The notes: generated from the letters alone by a model not told the origin. A stretch of DNA of 64,000 bases from Burkholderiaceae bacterium (GCA_919902775.1 CAKKRJ010000004.1:62001-126000), one strand, 5' to 3'. Counted from the stretch's first letter, positions 26,097 to 35,002 are shown. Numbers and translations are program-made.

Positions 26097-26989
26097 ACCA
26101 AGCCAACGCCCACACACTCCACGGCATCGGCTTTGCCGTGCTGGCCACGGCCTGCTTCGCCACGCTGGACACCACCACTCGACACATCAGCGCAGGCATG
26201 TCCGTGCTGGTTGCGCTCTGGTTTCGCTATGCCATTCAGGCCGTCATCACCACGGCCGTGGTCTTGCCGGGCCGTGGCCTGGCCGTGCTGCAAACCAAGC
26301 ACCCGCGCTTTCAACTGGCCCGCGGGCTGCTGCTGTTCGCCTGCAGCATTCTGGCTTTCTACAGCCTGAAATACATGCCCGTGGGTGAATTCACCTCGAT
26401 CGCGCTGTTGGCCCCCCTGGTCATCACCTTGCTGGCAGCCTGGATGTTGCAAGAAAAAATCCGCCCTCTGCGCTGGCTGCTGGTGGCCGGTGGTTTTTTG
26501 GGCACGCTGGTCATCATCCGCCCCGGCAGCCAGCACTTTGACTGGACCTTAATCTTGCCGCTGATGCTGGTCGCCACGAATTCGGGCTTCCAGATCCTGA
26601 CCAGCAAAATGGCCAAAATCGAAGATCCGATCACGGTGCACTTTTACACCGGCTGGATTGGCACTGGCTTGTCCTCGCTGATCCTGCCTTTTGTCTGGGA
26701 AATGCCCTCAGACTGGGTGGTTTGGCTGCAGCTGTTGCTGATGGGCGTGCTGGCCAGCATTGGCCATTTCTTCCTGATCCTGGCTTATGGCCGTGCCCCG
26801 GCGGCCACACTGACGCCTTACATGTACACGCAAATTGGCTTTGCCGTTCTGGCCGGCTGGCTGGTCTTCGACCACCTGCCCGACCAGTGGACCTTCCTGG
26901 GCATGGGCCTGGTGGCCTTGTGCGGCGCTTTGGGGGCCTGGCTCACCGTGCGAGAAAACCGCATCGTCATCCAGCCGCCAGAATCCTGA
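26093..26989 (+). CDS. EamA/DMT-family transporter
   Basis: The 298-residue membrane protein has about ten hydrophobic segments in two EamA repeats. The first repeat has 'ISAGMSVLVALWFRYAIQAV' and the second ends 'GFAVLAGWLVFDHLPDQWTFLGMGLV'. DMT family carriers export or import metabolites; the substrate cannot be told. The GTG start lies in the PHP gene's stop (GTGA), so they are co-translated, but no functional link is known. Confidence 0.88.
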   Translation: MNQANAHTLHGIGFAVLATACFATLDTTTRHISAGMSVLVALWFRYAIQAVITTAVVLPGRGLAVLQTKHPRFQLARGLLLFACSILAFYSLKYMPVGEFTSIALLAPLVITLLAAWMLQEKIRPLRWLLVAGGFLGTLVIIRPGSQHFDWTLILPLMLVATNSGFQILTSKMAKIEDPITVHFYTGWIGTGLSSLILPFVWEMPSDWVVWLQLLLMGVLASIGHFFLILAYGRAPAATLTPYMYTQIGFAVLAGWLVFDHLPDQWTFLGMGLVALCGALGAWLTVRENRIVIQPPES

Positions 26990-27045
26990 TCGCCGCCCCA
27001 TTTGCCGGACTTCTGCACCCCATTCGCCTCTGACCGCAAAACACC

Positions 27046-27669
27046 ATGGCCCAGTTTTTCACCGTTCATCCCGACAACCCGCAAACCCGCTTGCTCAAGC
27101 AAGCCGTGCAACTGCTCAACCAAGGCAGCGTTCTGGCCGTGCCCACCGACTCCAGCTATGCCTTGGTGTGCCACCTGGACGACAAAAATGCCGTCGACCA
27201 GTTGCGCCGCATTCGCGGGGTGGACGACAAGCACCACCTGACCTTGTTGTGCCGCGACCTGAGCGAGCTGGCCAACTATGCACGGGTAGACAACCGGCAG
27301 TTTCGCGCCATCAAACAAGCCACACCCGGGGCGTTCACCTTCATTCTGGAGGCCACCAAGGAAGTGCCCCGCCGGGTGAGCCATCCCCAGCGCAAAACCC
27401 TTGGCCTGCGTGTACCCGATCACAAAGTGCTGCAAGAACTGCTGGCCTTGCACGGCGCCCCCCTGCTGGCCGCCACCTTGATCATGCCCGGCGAAGACAT
27501 GCCGCTGAACGATCCTGAAGACATCCGCGAGCGCCTGGAACACCAGGTGGGCGCCGTCATCGACGCCGGTGCCTGCTCACTGGAGCCCACCACTGTGATC
27601 GACATGAGCGGTGACGCGCCCCAAGTGCTGCGGTACGGCCAGGGCGACCCAGCACGGCTTGGCCTGTGA
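27046..27669 (+). CDS. yciO: Sua5/YciO/YrdC-family protein (YciO-like)
   Basis: The 207-residue protein has 'QGSVLAVPTDSSYALVC' at residues about 27-43, 'RGVDDKHHLTLLCRDLSELANYA' and 'PGAFTFILEAT', all of the YrdC domain. The family makes threonylcarbamoyl-AMP or binds RNA. The length and S/H pattern fit YciO rather than the shorter TsaC. It follows the DMT gene by 56 bp in the same direction and precedes the M50 protease gene, as often seen in Burkholderiales. Confidence 0.88.
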   Translation: MAQFFTVHPDNPQTRLLKQAVQLLNQGSVLAVPTDSSYALVCHLDDKNAVDQLRRIRGVDDKHHLTLLCRDLSELANYARVDNRQFRAIKQATPGAFTFILEATKEVPRRVSHPQRKTLGLRVPDHKVLQELLALHGAPLLAATLIMPGEDMPLNDPEDIRERLEHQVGAVIDAGACSLEPTTVIDMSGDAPQVLRYGQGDPARLGL

Positions 27670-27737
27670 CACCACGGCACCAGCTTACCGATGCGGCAGG
27701 GCACTGAAGGATCGGCCAGGTCTGAGACAATCAAAGC

Positions 27738-28406
27738 GTGAACATGTCTGAACTCATCCAAACCGTCCTGATCTATGCCCTGCCGGTGATCTTTGCCATC
27801 ACCCTGCACGAGGCTGCCCACGGCTATGCCGCACAACGCCTGGGCGACAACACCGCGGCGATGTCGGGCCGTGTGACGCTCAACCCGCTGCCGCACATCG
27901 ATCCGCTGGGCACCATCTTGCTGCCCTTGCTGTTGTACTTCAGCACCGGGGGCGCCTTTTTGTTTGGCTACGCCAAACCCGTGCCGGTGCGGTTTGACCA
28001 GTTGCGGCACCCCAAACGCGACATGGTCTGGGTGGCACTGGCCGGCCCCGCCTCCAACCTGGCGCAGGCCCTGCTGTGGGGCGTGCTGCTGTATGTGCTG
28101 GCTGGCAGCGGCATCACCGAACGCTTCTTTCTTGAAATGTGCAAGGCCGGCATGCTGACCAACGTGGTCATGTTCGCTTTCAATCTGTTTCCATTGCCCC
28201 CACTGGACGGTGGTCGCATCGTGGTCGGGCTTTTGCCCTGGCGACAGGCGGTATTGTTTTCCCGGATCGAGCCTTGGGGGTTTTACATCGTCATGGCTTT
28301 GGTGATCTCCGGTGTGGTCAGTGCCTGGTGGATGCAGCCCCTGATGGGCGTGACGTTTGATCTGCTCAAGCTGGCTCTCAGCCCCCTCTCCGCCCTGTTG
28401 CGCTGA
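27738..28406 (+). CDS. Site-2 protease family (M50) membrane protein
   Basis: The 222-residue integral membrane protein has HEAAHGY (HExxH zinc motif) near residue 26 and 'PLPPLDGGRIVVGLL' with the third metal ligand near residue 155. About five or six hydrophobic segments are present. There is no PDZ domain, so it is the short Rv2625c/YwhC-type rhomboid-like M50 enzyme rather than RseP. GTG at 27738 or ATG at 27744. It is followed by trpS after 20 bp. Substrate unknown. Confidence 0.88.
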   Translation: MNMSELIQTVLIYALPVIFAITLHEAAHGYAAQRLGDNTAAMSGRVTLNPLPHIDPLGTILLPLLLYFSTGGAFLFGYAKPVPVRFDQLRHPKRDMVWVALAGPASNLAQALLWGVLLYVLAGSGITERFFLEMCKAGMLTNVVMFAFNLFPLPPLDGGRIVVGLLPWRQAVLFSRIEPWGFYIVMALVISGVVSAWWMQPLMGVTFDLLKLALSPLSALLR

Positions 28407-28426
28407 TTTTCTTTCGAATTTTCACC

Positions 28427-29740
28427 ATGACCTCATTGCCCCGCACCCGCGTTCTCACTGGCATCACCACCACCGGCACACCCCACCTGGGCAACTACGT
28501 CGGGGCCATCCGCCCCACTGTGCAAGCCAGCCGCAACAGCCAGACCGACGGTTTTTACTTCCTGGCCGACTACCACGCGCTCATCAAATGCGATGAACCC
28601 GCCCGCATCCAACGCTCCACGCTCGAGATTGCGGCCAGCTGGATCGCCTCTGGCCTGGACACCGACAAAGTCACCTTTTACCGCCAGTCCGACATCCCCG
28701 AAATCCCCGAACTGACCTGGCTGTTGACCTGCGTGACCGGCAAAGGCCTGCTCAACCGTGCCCACGCCTACAAAGCCGCCGTGGACAAAAACAACGCCGC
28801 AGGCCATGACCCTGACAGCGACGTGACCGCTGGCCTGTTCATGTACCCCGTGCTCATGGGTGCGGACATCTTGATGTTCAAGGCACACAAAGTGCCCGTG
28901 GGCCGCGACCAGATCCAGCACATCGAAATGGCACGCGACATGGCGTCGAGCTTCAACCATTTGTACGGCGAACACTTTGTGCTGCCCGAAGCCGTGATCG
29001 AAGAATCGGTGGCGCTGCTACCAGGCCTCGATGGCCGCAAGATGAGCAAAAGCTACGACAACACCATCCCACTGTTTGCACCGACAGCGCAGCTCAAAAA
29101 GCAGATCGCCGGCATCGTGACCGACTCCAAAGCCCCCGGTGAGTCCAAAGCCACCGAAGGCTCGGCCCTGTTCCAGATTTACCAAGCCTTTGCCAGCGCC
29201 GACGAAACCGCCGCTTTGGCCAAGGCCTATGCCGACGGCATCGGCTGGGGCGATGCCAAACAGATGCTGTTTGAGCGCATTGACCGAGAAGTCGCCCCCA
29301 TGCGCGAGCAATACCAAGCGCTGATCAACAACCCTGCACAACTGGACCACATCCTGCAAGCCGGGGCCGACAAAGCCCGCCAGATGGCCGTCCCCTTCAT
29401 CCGTGAATTGCGCCACGCGGTGGGCTTGCGCGCCCTGTCATCAGGCGTCGCAACTTCTTCTGCCAAAGAAGCCAAAACTGCCGTGCCCAGCTTCAAACAG
29501 TACCGCGAAAAAGACGGCCAGTTTTACTTTAAACTGGTCAATGAACAGGGCCAGTTGATCCTGCAAAGCCGGGGCTTTGCATCGCCCAAAGAAGCGGGCC
29601 AGACCATCGCCCGCCTGCAAACGGAAGGCCTGGACAGCTTGCCCGATTTGAGCTCCTTACTGGAACCACTGACTGCTGAAGACGTACTAAATTTAACAAC
29701 AACCTTGTCTAAAATCAAAAATTCTCAAAAATCAACATAG
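28427..29740 (+). CDS. trpS: Tryptophan--tRNA ligase
   Basis: The class I synthetase has 'TGTPHLGNYVGAI' (HIGH-like) at about residue 16 and 'LDGRKMSKSYDNTIPLF' (KMSKS) near residue 205. At 437 residues it is about 90 longer than E. coli TrpS. The extra part carries 'SFKQYREKDGQFYFKLVNEQGQLILQSRGFASPKEAG'-like sequence with two-strand repeats that resemble a YegP/DUF1508 fold, fused to the C-terminus. Such fused forms are known in betaproteobacteria. It is probably last in its operon. Confidence 0.95.
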   Translation: MTSLPRTRVLTGITTTGTPHLGNYVGAIRPTVQASRNSQTDGFYFLADYHALIKCDEPARIQRSTLEIAASWIASGLDTDKVTFYRQSDIPEIPELTWLLTCVTGKGLLNRAHAYKAAVDKNNAAGHDPDSDVTAGLFMYPVLMGADILMFKAHKVPVGRDQIQHIEMARDMASSFNHLYGEHFVLPEAVIEESVALLPGLDGRKMSKSYDNTIPLFAPTAQLKKQIAGIVTDSKAPGESKATEGSALFQIYQAFASADETAALAKAYADGIGWGDAKQMLFERIDREVAPMREQYQALINNPAQLDHILQAGADKARQMAVPFIRELRHAVGLRALSSGVATSSAKEAKTAVPSFKQYREKDGQFYFKLVNEQGQLILQSRGFASPKEAGQTIARLQTEGLDSLPDLSSLLEPLTAEDVLNLTTTLSKIKNSQKST

Positions 29741-29767
29741 CAAGTCTTGCATATTTAACAGTTAATA

Positions 29768-29796
29768 TTGCAAAAAATTACAAAACCGTGTATCCT
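29768..29796 (+). promoter_or_regulatory. Likely sigma-70 promoter for the LuxR-type regulator
   Basis: TTGCAA and TATCCT are separated by 17 bp in an AT-rich stretch, and the ATG is about 30 bp downstream. The leader contains a CAGAGA ribosome site candidate. Confidence 0.5.
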
Positions 29797-29828
29797 TAAA
29801 CTTTAAGCCTACTGCAGAGATTTAAAAC

Positions 29829-30431
29829 ATGACTGTGTACGTCATTGACGACCATCCACTGATGCGCGATGCGCTGACCATGCTCGTTCACCGTGTCAAG
29901 CCAGGACTCAAGATCATTCCAATTCACAAATTGAATGTGGTGGAATCGACTGTTGAAAAGAACGGGACGCCTGAACTTTTCTGCCTTGATCTGCAGCTGC
30001 CTGATACCTTGGGCATGTCGGGTGTTCAAGTCCTGAAAGCCAAATTTCCGAATGTGCCATTGGCCGTGGTCACCAGCGCCAGCGCCAGTGAATTCGAAGC
30101 CCGCTGCCTTGATGCCGGTGCCAATGCCTTCATCGAAAAATCCAACAGCCCGACGCAAATCATTGCAGCCTTGCGCGGCTTGCTGGTCACCGAAGAAGAA
30201 GAGACTGAAGAGGACGCGGCACCTGCTGGCCCAACCAAACTGTCTAAGCGCCAAAAGCAACTGATCCTGATGTTGGACCAGGGGTTGTCCAACCGCGAAA
30301 TTGCCGAAAAACTGGACATCAGTGAACACACGGTCAAAGTGCACTTCTGGCGCCTGTTTCGCCGTCTGGGCGTCAACAGCCGCACGCAAGCGCTGCACTT
30401 TGCGCGCACCAACGGCTGGTTGGGTATTTGA
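29829..30431 (+). CDS. LuxR-family response regulator (orphan)
   Basis: The 200-residue regulator has a receiver domain with Asp7/Asp8 ('VIDDHP') and phosphoacceptor Asp54 ('FCLDLQLPD'). Thr/Ser ('VVTSAS') and Lys ('AFIEKS') complete it. An acidic linker EEEETEEDAA precedes a LuxR helix-turn-helix with 'LSNREIAEKLDISEHTVKVHFWRLFRRLGVNSRTQAL'. No sensor kinase gene is nearby, so its partner lies elsewhere. It has its own promoter and two hairpins after its stop, so it is probably monocistronic. Confidence 0.93.
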   Translation: MTVYVIDDHPLMRDALTMLVHRVKPGLKIIPIHKLNVVESTVEKNGTPELFCLDLQLPDTLGMSGVQVLKAKFPNVPLAVVTSASASEFEARCLDAGANAFIEKSNSPTQIIAALRGLLVTEEEETEEDAAPAGPTKLSKRQKQLILMLDQGLSNREIAEKLDISEHTVKVHFWRLFRRLGVNSRTQALHFARTNGWLGI

Positions 30432-30436
30432 CAAAC

Positions 30437-30459
30437 AATTGGCACGATACGTGCCAATT
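30437..30459. terminator. First hairpin after the response regulator gene
   Basis: AATTGGCACG and CGTGCCAATT are perfectly complementary around ATA, 6 bp after the stop codon. It ends in TTTCT. It can also serve the convergent lipoprotein gene. Confidence 0.7.
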
Positions 30460-30470
30460 TCTCGAGATCA

Positions 30471-30497
30471 CCGGCACTTCATGTGCCGGTTTTACTT
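30471..30497 (+). terminator. Second hairpin and T-run after the response regulator gene
   Basis: CCGGCAC and GTGCCGG close a TTCAT loop, followed by TTTTACTTTTT. This is a typical intrinsic terminator, placed just after the first hairpin. Confidence 0.8.
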
Positions 30498-30507
30498 TTT
30501 GGCCTGC

Positions 30508-30681
30508 TCAGTCCTTCTTTTTGTTCACGATGTCGGGTGTCACGGCGTCCAGTACGTTCACCGCGGTCTTGACCCCATACACCACCGCAGAGCCTGCCGC
30601 ATCGGCAACGGCCAAGACGGTGCAACCCGACAAAACCATGGCCAACGTGGCAAAAAACAGGCTCAACAACAAAGATTTCAA
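30508..30681 (-). CDS. Small predicted lipoprotein
   Basis: The reading ends in 'VNVLDAVTPDIVNKKKD' and has a hydrophobic stretch 'LKSLLLSLFFATLAMVLSGC' with a lipobox LSGC, so it is exported and lipidated. A TTG at 30681 gives about 57 residues and avoids overlap with fadD. An ATG at 30771 would add a charged, unlikely leader and overlap fadD. The mature part of about 38 residues contains 'AGSAVVYGVKTAVNVLD', similar to small lipoproteins found in many proteobacteria. Function unknown. Confidence 0.6.
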   Translation of the reverse strand: MKSLLLSLFFATLAMVLSGCTVLAVADAAGSAVVYGVKTAVNVLDAVTPDIVNKKKD

Positions 30682-30721
30682 GGCAGCAAGCTCACAATTT
30701 TCAAAAAAGCGCTCGCAAGGA

Positions 30722-32365
30722 TCAGTCCTTGGGCACCGTATCACGCAATTCACGACGAAGAATTTTACCAACAGTACTCTTTGGCAAAGACTCTACAAAG
30801 TGAATCGTCTTAGGCACCTTGTACGCGGCCAATAACTTTTGACAATGCGCCACAACTTGGTCTTGCGTCAGCTCTGAACCTGGCGTTTTGACCACGAAGA
30901 GCACGACCGCTTCACCCGTCTTCTCATGCTGGACTCCGATACAAGCCGTCTCCAGGATGCCTGGGCACGATGCCGCAACGGCTTCAATTTCATTGGGATA
31001 AACATTAAAGCCAGAAACCAAGATCATGTCTTTCTTGCGGTCAATGATTTTGAGATACCCCTCTTCGGTGAACACACCAATATCGCCTGTCTTGAAATAG
31101 CCATCGGGCGTGAATGCGGCGGCATTCGCTTCAGGCTTCTCCCAGTAGCCGCTCATCACTTGTGGGCCTTTGATGCACACCTCACCTGCCCCACCAAAAG
31201 CGACCTCTTGAGCATCATCGTCTAAAAGCTTGATGTCGGTAGACGGCACGGGAAGTCCCGTGGTCCCCGTAAAGTCATTGATAAAGTGCGGGTTGAATGA
31301 GGCGACGGGCGCGGTCTCCGAGAGGCCATAGCCTTCACGAATGAAATGGCCCGTGGCTTCTTGCCACTTCTTGCTGGTGGCTTCCAGCACAGCCGATCCA
31401 CCGCCGCCACACAAACGCAATCTGGACCAATCAACATTTTTCAACTCAGGGTGCATCGTGAGACCAGCATAGAGCGTATTGACCCCCATGAACACGGTTG
31501 GCCTGCTGGCTTTGAGCACATCCACAAATCCATTCATGTCTCTTGGATTCGCGACCAACCAATTTTCAGCGCCGATGGAGAAGTAGGTGATGAAATTCAC
31601 CATCAACGCGAAAATGTGATACAGCGGGATCGCCGTGACAACCACCTCCTCGCCTGGGCGCACGGCGACCGGCATGAACGCTTTGTACTGCTCGGTGTTG
31701 GCGACAAGATTTCGGTGCGAAAGCGTTGCGCCTTTTGACAAGCCTGTCGTTCCGCCTGTGTACTGTAGAAAAAGCACATCCTCTCCATGGAGGTCAACAG
31801 GAATGCGAGGGTAGCCCTTGCCCATCTCCACCGCGGACGCAAAAGCAATACACCCCAGCAGTCGCCCATCCACCGCAGGAGACGGCAAATCCATGCCAAG
31901 ACCGTCCCCTGGAGACACGGTGATGACTTTCTTGATGCCCGTCTTATCCTGAACCTCAGCCAATGTCGCGCTGACACCGCTAAAGATCACGATGATTTCG
32001 GATGAAGAATCATTGAGCTGGTGTTCAAGCTCTCTTGGCGTGTACAGCGGATTGACGTTCACTTGGATGGCACCCGCACGCATGATGCCCAAAAAAGCGA
32101 TTGGAAATGCCGCGAAGTTAGGCATCATGACCGCAATGCGATCTCCCTTTTTAACGCCCAGCTCATTTTGAAGGTAGGCACAAAATTGGGCCGACAAAGC
32201 ATCCACTTGGGCATAACTGATGGATTTCCCAAAACTGCAAAAGGCAGTTTTGTCAGCGTACACCGACATGGACTGCTCCAGCATGTGCACCACTGATTGG
32301 TAACGATCAGCGTTGATTTCAGACGGGATGCTGCCGTAACTTTTTAACCATGGACGATTTTTCAT
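30722..32365 (-). CDS. fadD: Long-chain-fatty-acid--CoA ligase
   Basis: The 547-residue enzyme belongs to the AMP-forming acyl-CoA synthetases. 'FLQYTGGTTGLSKGATLSHRNL' is the P-loop-like motif near residue 200, 'REGYGLSETAPVASFNP' the A5 segment, 'GYFKTGDIGVFTEEGYLKIIDRKKDMILVSGFNVYPNEIE' the hinge and FadD signature, and 'KSTVGKILRREL' holds the catalytic Lys. It activates fatty acids in the cytoplasm for beta-oxidation or lipid synthesis. It has a serine hydrolase gene upstream. Confidence 0.95.
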   Translation of the reverse strand: MKNRPWLKSYGSIPSEINADRYQSVVHMLEQSMSVYADKTAFCSFGKSISYAQVDALSAQFCAYLQNELGVKKGDRIAVMMPNFAAFPIAFLGIMRAGAIQVNVNPLYTPRELEHQLNDSSSEIIVIFSGVSATLAEVQDKTGIKKVITVSPGDGLGMDLPSPAVDGRLLGCIAFASAVEMGKGYPRIPVDLHGEDVLFLQYTGGTTGLSKGATLSHRNLVANTEQYKAFMPVAVRPGEEVVVTAIPLYHIFALMVNFITYFSIGAENWLVANPRDMNGFVDVLKASRPTVFMGVNTLYAGLTMHPELKNVDWSRLRLCGGGGSAVLEATSKKWQEATGHFIREGYGLSETAPVASFNPHFINDFTGTTGLPVPSTDIKLLDDDAQEVAFGGAGEVCIKGPQVMSGYWEKPEANAAAFTPDGYFKTGDIGVFTEEGYLKIIDRKKDMILVSGFNVYPNEIEAVAASCPGILETACIGVQHEKTGEAVVLFVVKTPGSELTQDQVVAHCQKLLAAYKVPKTIHFVESLPKSTVGKILRRELRDTVPKD

Positions 32366-32410
32366 GTTGTACTTTCTTTGATGAAGAATTTGTTGACAGG
32401 TCCCGGTGCT

Positions 32411-33679
32411 TTAACCGGTGGTGTGCATCAGAAACTGCGCTACAGCGTGGTACGCAGGCAAAGATGTGGGGTCAGAATGGGTGCTGACTGCAAGCGGGTG
32501 TGATCCAAATCGGGCAATCACCACCTCGGCCTTGGGATCGATGTAAAGCGCTTGACCATGGACTCCCCGAGCTGCATACGCACCATGTGCGTTATTCGAA
32601 ACCCACCACATGTTCCGATAACACCATCCTTCCAAGGTCGGAAAGGTCGTGACTGGAAAAACCGAAGCATCCCCATTGAATCGAATGTCATCGATGACCG
32701 CTTTCGGCACAATCTCTTGCCCCGCCCAATTTCCGTCATTGCGCAGCAATTCTCCAAATCGGGCCAAATCCCTCAAACCTGTATTGAGTCCGCCGCCAGC
32801 AAACTCGTTACCCGCACTGTCGACAGTGAAGTAGGCATCTTGCTCCATGCCCAGTTTTGACCAAATGCGCTGTGACAACACTTCACCAATCGACAGCCCG
32901 GTCACGCGACGAATCACCCAGCCTATGACGTCTGTGTTGACGGTTTTGTACGCGAAATTTTGGCCGTGCTCGCCCTCTTTTTGAACGGTTTGAAGAAATT
33001 CATAAAACGTCTGAGGACCGTTGTAATTCGGTGGGCGTGGAAGCACCCCCCCAGCACGTACATGCGTCCAAATTTCGGCTTGCGGGTCAGCATAGTTTTC
33101 GGTGTATTTCAGCCCCGTACGCATGTCGAGGATCTGCCGGATCGTTGCATCCGCGAAAGCGCTGTTCTTGAGTTCAGGCACATAACGGGTCACATAGGCA
33201 GACGGATCCAAGCTGCCTTCAGCCACCAACATCTGCCCAATGAGCCCAAAAAATGACTTGGTGACCGACATGGCGATGTGCTGCCCCTCTGGCTTCAGGA
33301 CACCGCTGTAACGCTCGTAGACGATTTTCCCTTGGTGCAGCACCACGATGCCATCGGTGTAATTGGCATCGTAGGCCTGACCCCAAGTCATCGTGCTGGA
33401 AGAACCCATGGGGGTGAACTTCACGGCGTCAAGCTCGGCCAACTCAGCGCGTTGCAACGGCGATGCTGGCCCCAGACCTCTAGAGACCACTGTCGTTGGC
33501 ACCAAGCTTCTGAAGTTACAAAAACTCCAGCGGGTTTTGGGAAATTGATAATGACCGCCATCCTGAAAAGCAACGCGCTTGTCTTCAGGCGGGGGCGAGC
33601 CGACCATCCAACCCATTTTGACGGGATCGGTTTCAGTGGCAGAGGCAAACTGGCTGATCATGGCGTCTTCAACAGTCAC
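32411..33679 (-). CDS. Serine hydrolase of the beta-lactamase/EstB type
   Basis: The 422-residue protein has 'HIAMSVTKSFFGLIGQML' with the SxxK nucleophile motif near residue 140, a later YxN-like position 'KTVNTDVIGWVIRRVTG', and 'GGGLNTGLRDLARFGELL'. This places it in the class C beta-lactamase-like esterase group. No signal peptide is seen, so it is probably cytoplasmic. GTG at 33679 is 18 bases before an ATG at 33661, which has GAAGA seven bases upstream; either may be used. fadD lies 46 bp downstream, suggesting an ester- or lipid-linked role. Confidence 0.85.
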   Translation of the reverse strand: MTVEDAMISQFASATETDPVKMGWMVGSPPPEDKRVAFQDGGHYQFPKTRWSFCNFRSLVPTTVVSRGLGPASPLQRAELAELDAVKFTPMGSSSTMTWGQAYDANYTDGIVVLHQGKIVYERYSGVLKPEGQHIAMSVTKSFFGLIGQMLVAEGSLDPSAYVTRYVPELKNSAFADATIRQILDMRTGLKYTENYADPQAEIWTHVRAGGVLPRPPNYNGPQTFYEFLQTVQKEGEHGQNFAYKTVNTDVIGWVIRRVTGLSIGEVLSQRIWSKLGMEQDAYFTVDSAGNEFAGGGLNTGLRDLARFGELLRNDGNWAGQEIVPKAVIDDIRFNGDASVFPVTTFPTLEGWCYRNMWWVSNNAHGAYAARGVHGQALYIDPKAEVVIARFGSHPLAVSTHSDPTSLPAYHAVAQFLMHTTG

Positions 33680-33770
33680 TTTTTCGTGCGTTCATGGACC
33701 GTTTCATTTTCTTGGCGTGCTGACGGCCATTTGGCTGGCATGGTTGTGAGTTGCCAAAAAATAAAATTTC

Positions 33771-33786
33771 TGTGAAAATTTTCACA
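33771..33786. promoter_or_regulatory. Perfect 16-bp palindrome, likely operator
   Basis: TGTGAAAATTTTCACA is fully palindromic and lies between the divergent serine hydrolase and monooxygenase genes. An overlapping TTCAC-ATAA-GTGAA repeat (33781-33794) shares its arm. A TetR-type or GntR-type repressor could bind. The regulator is not in the window. Confidence 0.55.
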
Positions 33787-33830
33787 TAAGTGAATAAATC
33801 AGAAATTCGTACAAACCCTGAGCAACCGAC

Positions 33831-34169
33831 ATGAACCCACAAAAAACAGCATTCGTACGGTCCACTTTGACAGTCAAAAGTATTCCCGGTCAACGAGAAG
33901 CGCTATTGACTGCTTTTTTCAAGCGCCGAGTGCTGGAGGAATGCCAAGAAACGATGCCAGGATTTGTCAGTGCCGAGGTTTTGGCTTCACTGATAGATGC
34001 GGATGAGGTGCAAGTCTCTGTGCTCTGGCGCGATCAAAATGCCTGGAAAGCTTGGCAAGACAGCCCTGCAAGACTTCAGCAAGCGCACGATCTTGCACCG
34101 TTGCTTGCTTGCACACCACAAGGACAACTCTACGCCTTGGCCGGGAATTTCATTCACCAAGGCTGTTGA
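33831..34169 (+). CDS. Antibiotic biosynthesis monooxygenase (ABM) domain protein
   Basis: The 112-residue protein fits the ABM ferredoxin-like fold: 'STLTVKSIPGQREALLTAFF', 'PGFVSAEVLASLIDADEVQVSVLWRDQNAWKAWQDS' and 'PLLACTPQGQLYAL'. Members are small, often dimeric oxygenases or heme-degrading enzymes; a specific substrate cannot be given. It has its own start with no close neighbour downstream. Two TTCAC-N4-GTGAA repeats flank it. Confidence 0.78.
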   Translation: MNPQKTAFVRSTLTVKSIPGQREALLTAFFKRRVLEECQETMPGFVSAEVLASLIDADEVQVSVLWRDQNAWKAWQDSPARLQQAHDLAPLLACTPQGQLYALAGNFIHQGC

Positions 34170-34207
34170 TACGCCACAGCCAAAAAGATGAATTTTCCAT
34201 AGATATT

Positions 34208-34221
34208 TTCACACCAGTGAA
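34208..34221. promoter_or_regulatory. Second TTCAC-N4-GTGAA inverted repeat
   Basis: TTCACACCAGTGAA lies about 38 bp after the monooxygenase stop. It has the same arms and spacing as 33781-33794. A shared DNA-binding protein is inferred. Confidence 0.4.
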
Positions 34222-34428
34222 ACAACACGCTTGCGACTCCTCTCATTTCTCCATCAAAGCGCATGCACACAGATACAACGCCATGCCGCGTGAATGCGTC
34301 AAACGGGGTTTGAGACGGGTTTGGGAATCGGCCATCGGATCGTCACGGCACACAAAGCAAAAAGCCCCGCATGGTGCGAGGCCCTGAGCGCCTTGCAACC
34401 CGGGTGAACGTGTTGGAAGGACTTGTTT

Positions 34429-34518
34429 TGGCGGAGGAGGAGGGATTCGAACCCTCGGTAGTGTTGCCACTACGCCTGATTTCGAGTCAGGTACATTCGA
34501 CCACTCTGCCACCCCTCC
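34429..34518 (-). tRNA. serU: tRNA-Ser(CGA)
   Basis: The 90-nt class II tRNA has acceptor GGAGGGG with partner CTCCTCC, discriminator G and encoded CCA. Its anticodon loop is CTCGAAA (anticodon CGA), its long variable arm is GTAGTGGCAACACTAC, and the T-arm is GAGGG-TTCGAAT-CCCTC. Confidence 0.97.
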
Positions 34519-34555
34519 TGAGTTCTTGTCGAAGCCGAGATTCTAGCAGAGGCTT

Positions 34556-35002
34556 TCAGAGTTTTTTGGGCACCATCACCGCTGAATTGCGCGGGGCCAT
34601 GGTCAACGACACCACACCGCCCCCCAAGAGGCCGCCATCAACCATCTCAAAGGTGGCCGTGCGCTCTTGCCGAGTCATGACCATGAAACTGTTTTTCCCG
34701 CGCACAGCCGATACCACCGCCCAGCCCTGCCCTGGATACGTCTCTAGAAAGAAGCGGTAAGCAGCATCTAAATCGCGCCCTACATCCAGCACCACACGGC
34801 CCACCCAGTTGTCTCCGGCACCAATGATCAAGGACTGGTCGCCTCGGATAACGGCACCTGGCGGCAAAGACAACTGCCCCAACAACTGCACTGGGTTTTG
34901 AACTTGTCCATCCGTGCCCACCCCCACAGCAGGCAGGCTGTTCGTGCTCGCACACCCGGCCAATCCAAGCGCCACCAGAAACGCGAAAAAAACACGCTGC
35001 AT
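34556..35002 (-). CDS. Predicted outer-membrane lipoprotein, unknown
   Basis: The protein of about 148 residues has a signal peptide with lipobox LAGC ('FFAFLVALGLAGCAS'). The mature part reads 'RGDQSLIIGAGDNWVGRVVLDVG' and 'AYRFFLETYPGQGWAVVSAVRGKNSFMVM'. This resembles uncharacterised lipoproteins often encoded next to serS in Comamonadaceae. The ATG at 35002 fits the signal; a longer reading to 35068 adds no signal. It lies downstream of serS by about 40 bp on the same strand and may be co-transcribed. Confidence 0.75.
   Translation of the reverse strand: MQRVFFAFLVALGLAGCASTNSLPAVGVGTDGQVQNPVQLLGQLSLPPGAVIRGDQSLIIGAGDNWVGRVVLDVGRDLDAAYRFFLETYPGQGWAVVSAVRGKNSFMVMTRQERTATFEMVDGGLLGGGVVSLTMAPRNSAVMVPKKL

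Noticed and set aside
30682..30771. N-terminal extension of the small lipoprotein
   Set aside because: It would overlap fadD and put a charged leader before the signal peptide.
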